64,000 bases of DNA from contig CAVSSX010000008.1 of assembly GCA_963730735.1 (NCBI GenBank), positions 434,001 to 498,000 of the forward strand. Direction: 5' to 3'. Under the pieces are notes generated by a model, which saw nothing but the letters and a program-made list of their open reading frames with translations, searched no databases and was not told the origin of the DNA. This DNA is from CAVSSX01 sp963730735 (GTDB taxonomy: Bacteria > Actinomycetota > Acidimicrobiia > Acidimicrobiales > RAAP-2). Positions 59,819 through 64,000 of this stretch are shown in pieces; the first letter of the stretch is position 1, and the number at the start of each line of letters is the position of its first letter. The position numbers and the translations under genes are program-made.

Positions 59819-60610
59819 ATGCCACGGACCCCGGCCGGCGACTTCGACTACGACACCCACGGCGCCGGCTACCGGGACCACCGGCGGGCCGATCCCCGCA
59901 TCGCCGCCCTGGTGCGCACGGCCCTCGGGTCGGCCCGCACGGTGTGCAACGTGGGCGCCGGGGCCGGCTCCTACGAGCCGGCCGATCTGGCCGTCGTCGC
60001 CGTCGAGCCCTCGGCCACCATGCGGGCCCAGCGGGCGCCAGGCCTCGGGCCGGCGGTCGAGGCCCGGGCCGAACAACTGCCGTTGGCCGACGGGTCGGTC
60101 GACGCCGCCATGGCCTCGGTCACCGTGCACCACTGGCCCGACCCCGACGCCGGGCTGCGCGAGCTCCGGCGGATCAGCCGGGGGCCGGTGGTCGTCCTCA
60201 CCTTCGACGGCGAGCTGCTCGACCGGTTCTGGCTCGACCACTACATCCCGGAGCTGGCCGAGGTCGAACGGCACCGGTTCCCCGACATCGGCCACATCCT
60301 GGAGGTGCTCGGCGGCCGGGGCGAGGTGCTCGAGGTGCCGATCCCCATCGACTGCACGGACGGCTTCACCGAGACTTACTACGCCCGACCCGAGGCCTTC
60401 CTCGACCCGGGCGTGCGGGCCGCCCAGTCGGCGTGGGCCTTCATCCCCGACGACGCGGTGGCGCGCTTCGACGAGCATCTGCGCCGTGACCTCACCTCCG
60501 GCGAATGGGACCGCCGCTTCGGCCAGTACCGGCACTGGCCCGAGTTCCTCGGCTCGCTCCGGCTGCTCACCGCCCGGCCCGACGAGCGGCGGGGCGCAGC
60601 GGCGGGCTGA
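59819..60610 (+). CDS. Class I SAM-dependent methyltransferase
   Basis: A 263-residue methyltransferase: YRDHRRADPRIAALV, then a slightly unusual motif I VCNVGAGAGSYEP, VVAVEPSATMRAQR, and ADGSVDAAMASVTVHHW. It belongs to Methyltransf_11-like enzymes; substrate unknown. The last codons are part of a 16-bp tandem repeat that contains the stop codon, so the C-terminal Ala/Gly end may be recently altered. Confidence 0.87.
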   Translation: MPRTPAGDFDYDTHGAGYRDHRRADPRIAALVRTALGSARTVCNVGAGAGSYEPADLAVVAVEPSATMRAQRAPGLGPAVEARAEQLPLADGSVDAAMASVTVHHWPDPDAGLRELRRISRGPVVVLTFDGELLDRFWLDHYIPELAEVERHRFPDIGHILEVLGGRGEVLEVPIPIDCTDGFTETYYARPEAFLDPGVRAAQSAWAFIPDDAVARFDEHLRRDLTSGEWDRRFGQYRHWPEFLGSLRLLTARPDERRGAAAG

Positions 60611-60643
60611 CGCAGCGGCGGGCTGACGCAGCGGCGGGCTGGC
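60596..60643. repeat. Three tandem 16-bp units over a stop codon
   Basis: gcagcggcgggctgac occurs at 60596-60611 and 60612-60627, with a third copy differing at one base at 60628-60643. The stop TGA (60608-60610) of the methyltransferase is inside the first unit, so the array lies across the gene end and the gap to the convergent SRPBCC gene. It looks like slipped-strand expansion. Confidence 0.85.
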
Positions 60644-60645
60644 GA

Positions 60646-61119
60646 TCAGCCCTCGACGGCCACGCCCGACAACTCGGCCCCGAGGGCGTCGAGGAGGCCG
60701 ACCGAGCCTTCCTCCCGCCCGACGGCGTTGTCGTAGTCGTCCAGGAACACGCCCTGCTCGGTGAAGGTGAGGCGGGTGCCGTCGCCCTCCGGCGAGAGCT
60801 CGATGGTGGTCAGCGACACCGAGATCCGCAGCTCGTCGAAGTACATCTCGTAGGCGAACACGATGCGCTCGTCGGGGACGATGTCGTAGTAGCGGGCCTC
60901 GAAGATGTGGGCGGGGCCCTCCGGCGGGCCGACGCTGCTCGACTCCGAGCCGCCGACCCGGAAGTCCAGGGCGTACTTCGTCCGGGCCCACTCGGCCGGG
61001 CCACGGAACCAACGCTGCTTGGCCACCGGGTCGGCGAACGCCGAGAAGACCCGGGCGGCGGGCACGTCGTAGACCCGCTCCAGGGTGAAGGTCCGGTGGA
61101 TGGAGGTTCGCTCGCTCAT
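60646..61119 (-). CDS. SRPBCC (AHSA1-type) family protein 1
   Basis: A 157-residue START/Bet v1-fold protein: FTLERVYDVPAARVFSAFADPVAKQRWFRGP, YYDIVPDERIVFAYEM and a C-terminal LTFTEQGVFLD. Members bind hydrophobic ligands in a cavity. It is translated with ArsR; its ATG overlaps the arsR stop (ATGA). A paralogue lies at 62220-62708. Confidence 0.88.
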   Translation of the reverse strand: MSERTSIHRTFTLERVYDVPAARVFSAFADPVAKQRWFRGPAEWARTKYALDFRVGGSESSSVGPPEGPAHIFEARYYDIVPDERIVFAYEMYFDELRISVSLTTIELSPEGDGTRLTFTEQGVFLDDYDNAVGREEGSVGLLDALGAELSGVAVEG

Positions 61120-61484
61120 GGTTGCTCCTGTTGGTCGAGGGTCGCAGGTTCGGTCGGGGACTCCGGCTCGGCCAGGAGGTCGCCGAGCCGGTCCAGTCGG
61201 ATCTCCCAGGCACTCCGGCGCTCGTTGATCCATTGTTCGGCGGTCCGCAGCGTCGCCGGTTCGACGTGACAGGTCCGGACCCGGCCGACCTTCTCGGTGC
61301 GGATCAGCCCGCACAGCTCCAACACCTGGAGGTGCTGGACGGCGGCGGCCAGCGACATCGGCAACGGCCGGGCCAGCTCGCTCACCGAGGCCGGGCCCAG
61401 GGTCAACCGTTCGACCATGGCCCGACGGCTCGGATCGGCCAGGGCCTGGAACACCCGGTCGAGAGAGGTGTCTTGATCAAGCAT
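61116..61484 (-). CDS. ArsR/SmtB family transcriptional repressor
   Basis: A 122-residue winged-helix repressor: FQALADPSRRAMVERL, then SVSELARPLPMSLAAAVQHLQVLELCGLIRTEKVGRVRTCHV. No cysteine metal-site (ELCVCD) is present, so it is more likely to respond to organic compounds or redox than to metals. It is paired with the SRPBCC gene, as is common in actinobacteria. The promoter places the -10 seven bases before the ATG, suggesting a leaderless mRNA. Confidence 0.9.
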   Translation of the reverse strand: MLDQDTSLDRVFQALADPSRRAMVERLTLGPASVSELARPLPMSLAAAVQHLQVLELCGLIRTEKVGRVRTCHVEPATLRTAEQWINERRSAWEIRLDRLGDLLAEPESPTEPATLDQQEQP

Positions 61485-61534
61485 CTACTTAAGTATACGG
61501 AGGAACGACCATCAGTCAAGTATTTGGTTGAGTA
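61485..61534 (-). promoter_or_regulatory. arsR promoter and operator
   Basis: Reading on the minus strand: -35 ttgact (61519-61514), 16-base spacer, -10 tatact (61497-61492), then ATG at 61484. Repeated tactyra-like half-sites overlap both elements: tactcaa and tacttga around the -35, and the palindrome cttaag at the -10. The same arrangement recurs upstream of the second SRPBCC gene. Confidence 0.75.
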
Positions 61535-61566
61535 TTGCGACCAGGCCGGAGGAGCGCCCGGAGCGG

Positions 61567-62172
61567 TCAGCGGGCGGCGATCCCGGCCAGCACCAGGTCC
61601 AACTTCGCCGACAGCGCCGCCCCCAGGTCGAAGGGCTCCGGTCCGGCCAGCCACCGGCTCAACGCGTCGACGTAGACGGCCGCCACCACCTCGGCCGCCA
61701 GTCCGGGGTCGATGTCCGGGTCGAAGTCCCCCGACGCCTGGCCCCGGGTCACCAGGACCCGGATGGCCATCGGGATCGGACGCTCGACGACCACCACCTC
61801 GTCGTGGCGCAGGCTCCGGTACAGGACCCGGGTGAGCTCGGGCTCGGCCACGGTCAGGTGGGCCAGTGCCGCCAGGTACCACCGCAGCGCCTCCAGGGCC
61901 GGCTCGCCGGGGGCCGGCGGGACGGCCAGGGTCACGAGCTGGTCGTGGCGGGACTGGCCCCAGGCGGCCAGGAAGTCCCGCTTGTGCGGGTAGTGGTTGA
62001 GGACCGTCTGGCGGGCCACGTTGGCCCTCTCGGCGATCTGGTCGATCGTCGTCGCCTCGTACCCGTCGAGGTCGAACAACTCAAGCGCCGCCCGGAGCAG
62101 CCGCTGGCGGGTCCGGAGCAGCCGGGCTTCCCGGCGCTCGGCTGCTCCCTGCTCAGGCCCATCAATTGGCAT
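61567..62172 (-). CDS. TetR family transcriptional regulator
   Basis: A 201-residue regulator. The N-terminal helix-turn-helix is AALELFDLDGYEATTIDQIAERANVARQTVLNHYPHKRDFL (residues 28-68); the C-terminal ligand-binding helices are divergent. It is flanked by two SRPBCC loci, and an imperfect dyad 11 bases upstream of its start suggests autoregulation. Its ligand and other targets are unknown. Confidence 0.92.
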   Translation of the reverse strand: MPIDGPEQGAAERREARLLRTRQRLLRAALELFDLDGYEATTIDQIAERANVARQTVLNHYPHKRDFLAAWGQSRHDQLVTLAVPPAPGEPALEALRWYLAALAHLTVAEPELTRVLYRSLRHDEVVVVERPIPMAIRVLVTRGQASGDFDPDIDPGLAAEVVAAVYVDALSRWLAGPEPFDLGAALSAKLDLVLAGIAAR

Positions 62173-62182
62173 TGAGCCTGAG

Positions 62183-62200
62183 ATTAGCCTTCAGCCTAAT
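62183..62200. promoter_or_regulatory. Candidate TetR operator
   Basis: attagccttcagcctaat is an 18-bp dyad with seven of nine matching pairs, 11 bases upstream of the tetR ATG (62172) in an AT-rich island. Position and size fit TetR binding and autorepression. Confidence 0.5.
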
Positions 62201-62219
62201 TAATGGCAATAACCTGCAA

Positions 62220-62708
62220 CTAGCGCGAGGCAGGCTGACGGCTCTCGGACGAGTCCGCCAGCTCCGCGCCCAGGTTGTCGAGCAGGCTGACGGTGCCTTC
62301 CTTGCGGGCCTCGACGTCGTCGGCGGCGTCCAGGAACACGCCCTGCTCGGTGAAGACGAGGCGGGTGGACTCGCCCTCGGGGGTCAGTTCGATCGTCGTC
62401 AAGGAGACCGAGACCCGGACGTCGTCGAGTCGCATCTCGTAGGAGAACACGATCCGCTCGTCGGGGACGATGTCGTAGTACCGGGCCTCGAAGGCGTGGA
62501 CCGGGCCACCGTCGAGACCGACCTCGTGGGTCTCGGTCCCGCCCGGTCGGAACTCCATCTGGTGTCCCGTCTGGTGCCACTCGGGCGGACCGGCGAACCA
62601 CCGTTGCTTGGTGGCCGGGTCGGCGAAGGCCTGGAACACCCGCGACGGCGGGACGTCGTAGACCCGCTCGAGGCTGAAGGTGCTGTGGGTGCTGCGTCGC
62701 TCGCTCAT
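62220..62708 (-). CDS. SRPBCC (AHSA1-type) family protein 2
   Basis: A 162-residue paralogue of the protein at 60646-61119, with the same blocks (FSLERVYDVPPSRVFQAFADPATKQRWFAGP, YYDIVPDERIVFSYEM, LVFTEQGVFLD). It has no arsR gene of its own, but its promoter repeats the arsR operator pattern, so it is probably repressed by that ArsR in trans. The RBS region caggagcaacc before the ATG is identical to that before SRPBCC 1. Confidence 0.88.
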   Translation of the reverse strand: MSERRSTHSTFSLERVYDVPPSRVFQAFADPATKQRWFAGPPEWHQTGHQMEFRPGGTETHEVGLDGGPVHAFEARYYDIVPDERIVFSYEMRLDDVRVSVSLTTIELTPEGESTRLVFTEQGVFLDAADDVEARKEGTVSLLDNLGAELADSSESRQPASR

Positions 62709-62774
62709 GGTTGCTCCTGACTGACCAGCGGATCGGCGTGGCCCGTTCGTCGGTTCGCGCTCTTTGTAAAGCGT

Positions 62775-62825
62775 CTACTTAAGTGTAGAGCCCCACCTGG
62801 TAATGGTCAAGTGACTACTTGAGTA
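62775..62825 (-). promoter_or_regulatory. SRPBCC 2 promoter with arsR-like operators
   Basis: On the minus strand: -35 ttgacc (62810-62805), 17-base spacer, -10 tacact (62787-62782). The flanking half-sites match those of the arsR promoter: ctacttaagt at the -10, and tcaagt-N7-tgagta around the -35 (plus-strand reading, 62807-62825; compare 61516-61534). The leader is about 67 bases long. Confidence 0.75.
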
Positions 62826-62918
62826 ATGAGTTCGGTCGCACCGGGGGTCGCCTATGGGCTGATGGTCGCCGGGGTGACATCCGGACGAGCGCCGGGCATC
62901 CTCGCCCGCCTGGGCCGG

Positions 62919-63740
62919 TCACCGCCGTCGCCCGATGACCAGCTCGGTGTCGCCCGGCCAGTCCCAGAACTCCCCCGACGGCGACACCCGGTGCAGGAGC
63001 GCACGGATGTCGCCACAGAACTCGTCGAGCCGATCACCGAACAGATGCGGGGCGGCAAAGGTCATCGACAGGTAACCCGACAGGACGCTCTCGGCGCTTC
63101 GGACGAGGTCGGGTACACCGGGAGCGAAGCGGACCTGGGGATCGCCGAACCTGGTCCGGGCGAGCACGTCCTCGAACGTGTGGTGGCGCTCGGTGGCCCG
63201 GCCCTGGCCGGCGCGGGTGGTCGAACCGAGGTACTCGGCAATGACGGCCCGGATCTCGCCGTGGGGGATCTCGGGAACGCCCGGATTCGGGGGCCTCGGG
63301 CGCCCTTCCACGGTGTGGACGACCATGACGACGGCGCCGCCGGGCGCCAACAGGTCGTAGACGCTTTCCGCCACCCGCCGCTCATCGGTCCAGTGGAACG
63401 ACTGGCCGAAGGTGACGAGGCGGAACGGTCCGGGGGCCGGCGTCGGCAGGTCTTCCGCTTGGGCCTGCACCCAGGCGACGTTGGTCACCGAGGACTGCGT
63501 GGCCCGCCGACGCGCCTGGGCCAGCATGTCGGGGTCCGGGTCGAGCCCGATCACCGAGTCGAAGAGGTGAGCCAGGCGAAGGGCGAGGATGCCGGGTCCG
63601 CAGCCCACGTCGAGGAGTCGACCCGTGCCGTCCAGGCCCAACTCGCCGACCAGGGTCGCTTCGAGCTCGGGACTGTAGGGCGGCCGGCCGACGACGTAGT
63701 GCGGTGCGCTCCCCGAGTAGATGGTCGGGTCGTAGTCCAT
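62919..63740 (-). CDS. Class I SAM-dependent methyltransferase
   Basis: A 273-residue methyltransferase: APHYVVGRPPYSPEL at the start, motif I LLDVGCGPGILALRLA, VIGLDPDPDMLAQAR, and FGQSFHWTDERR, typical of the UbiE/Methyltransf_11 group often annotated as trans-aconitate-like or generic. It is upstream of the SRPBCC 2 promoter, on the same strand with 210 bases between them. Confidence 0.87.
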   Translation of the reverse strand: MDYDPTIYSGSAPHYVVGRPPYSPELEATLVGELGLDGTGRLLDVGCGPGILALRLAHLFDSVIGLDPDPDMLAQARRRATQSSVTNVAWVQAQAEDLPTPAPGPFRLVTFGQSFHWTDERRVAESVYDLLAPGGAVVMVVHTVEGRPRPPNPGVPEIPHGEIRAVIAEYLGSTTRAGQGRATERHHTFEDVLARTRFGDPQVRFAPGVPDLVRSAESVLSGYLSMTFAAPHLFGDRLDEFCGDIRALLHRVSPSGEFWDWPGDTELVIGRRR

Positions 63741-63815
63741 GCGCCTTCCCCAACTCGCGGCGAGAGCCGGCGGACGGACCCGTGCGGGCCCGCTCCCTGC
63801 GACCAGCCTCGGCGG

Positions 63816-64000
63816 TCAGTCCCCCGAGGCTGGGGGGCGTTCGGGCAGCGGGTCGGTCCCGGGCACCCCGTCGGTGACCACGTGCTCGGTCCAGGCCGTA
63901 CCCGACCAGTAGCGCTGCTGGTGCTTGCCCGACGGGTCGGGCATCCAGCCGGCCGGGATCCCCGACTGTCCGAAGACCGAGCGGGGCGCCGGCGTGCGGT
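63816..64000 (-). CDS. DUF2510-domain protein, 3' end
   Basis: The frame runs in from the right edge on the minus strand to TGA at 63818-63816. The visible 61 residues contain PAGWMPDPSGKHQQRYWSG and TAWTEHV, the DUF2510 signature seen at either end of actinobacterial membrane proteins. The rest of the protein is outside the window, so its function is unknown. Confidence 0.8.
   Translation of the reverse strand, partial: RTPAPRSVFGQSGIPAGWMPDPSGKHQQRYWSGTAWTEHVVTDGVPGTDPLPERPPASGD

Noticed and set aside
61567..62172. The TetR gene as mycofactocin regulator MftR
   Set aside because: It lies about 9 kb from the mft genes beside SRPBCC loci, and its own upstream dyad gives no link to mft.
1..64000. 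tRNA, rRNA, prophage, insertion sequence or defence system
   Set aside because: No gap is long enough or shows cloverleaf, transposase, integrase or nuclease-array signatures; gene content is ordinary chromosomal metabolism and regulation.

Overview
The window is very GC-rich DNA with dense, short-spaced genes, many GTG starts and frequent ATGA or GTGA overlaps. It carries MurT/GatD (lipid II amidation), three luciferase-like oxidoreductases (two of the F420 type), a full mycofactocin locus, a mycothiol-type DsbA-like nitroreductase and a DUF2510 protein. Together these point to an actinobacterium, plausibly of the class Acidimicrobiia; the class is inference. No rRNA, tRNA, CRISPR array, insertion sequence or prophage was seen, so this looks like ordinary chromosome.

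Layout. 0-5.3 kb: end of a LarA-like gene, an acyltransferase, and a minus-strand operon HAD-PlsC fusion > murT > gatD. 5.6-9.1 kb: LysR regulator, GNAT enzyme, secreted GH43 protein with six C-terminal repeats. 9.2-17.4 kb: TldD/TldE protease pair, methyltransferase, TrmO, a tiny zinc-ribbon protein, an AlkA-like glycosylase, a luciferase-like oxidoreductase, an M20 dipeptidase and an Rv2466c-like DsbA. 17.4-30.8 kb: RCK-pore-RCK potassium channel, dienelactone hydrolase, SulP transporter, alkylsulfatase, F420 oxidoreductase, a divergent SnoaL/MerR pair with a perfect inverted operator, glyoxalase-fold protein, detached mftD, Baeyer-Villiger-type monooxygenase, phosphoribosyltransferase and methyltransferase. 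30.9-42.1 kb: acyl-CoA dehydrogenase, then a potassium and phosphate block: KdpD split into two divergent genes, kdpE, ppk2, adk, and the opposing operon small ORF > kdpF > kdpA > kdpB > kdpC > OB-fold protein. 42.2-46.5 kb: hydrolase, FAD disulfide reductase, two small hypotheticals and a membrane-anchored beta-propeller. 46.6-52.5 kb: the mycofactocin locus (mftA, mftB, mftC, mftE, a mycofactocin-type SDR, divergent mftF, and an NDMA-type alcohol dehydrogenase). 52.6-64 kb: HU, DedA, a fatty-acid activation and oxidation group, and duplicated ArsR/SRPBCC regulation.

How genes work together. MftA is the precursor peptide, MftB/MftC modify it, MftE trims it, MftD (about 20 kb away) makes pre-mycofactocin, and MftF glycosylates it. 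The SDR and the alcohol dehydrogenase are the likely users of the cofactor. KdpD-N, the separate histidine kinase and KdpE are expected to control the KdpFABC pump. PPK2 and adenylate kinase can interconvert polyphosphate and adenine nucleotides.

Caution on sequence quality. Seven otherwise well-conserved genes are broken by about nine single-base indels, mostly an extra G or C in a short GC run. I read these as sequencing or assembly errors, not gene decay, and give gene spans across the breaks.
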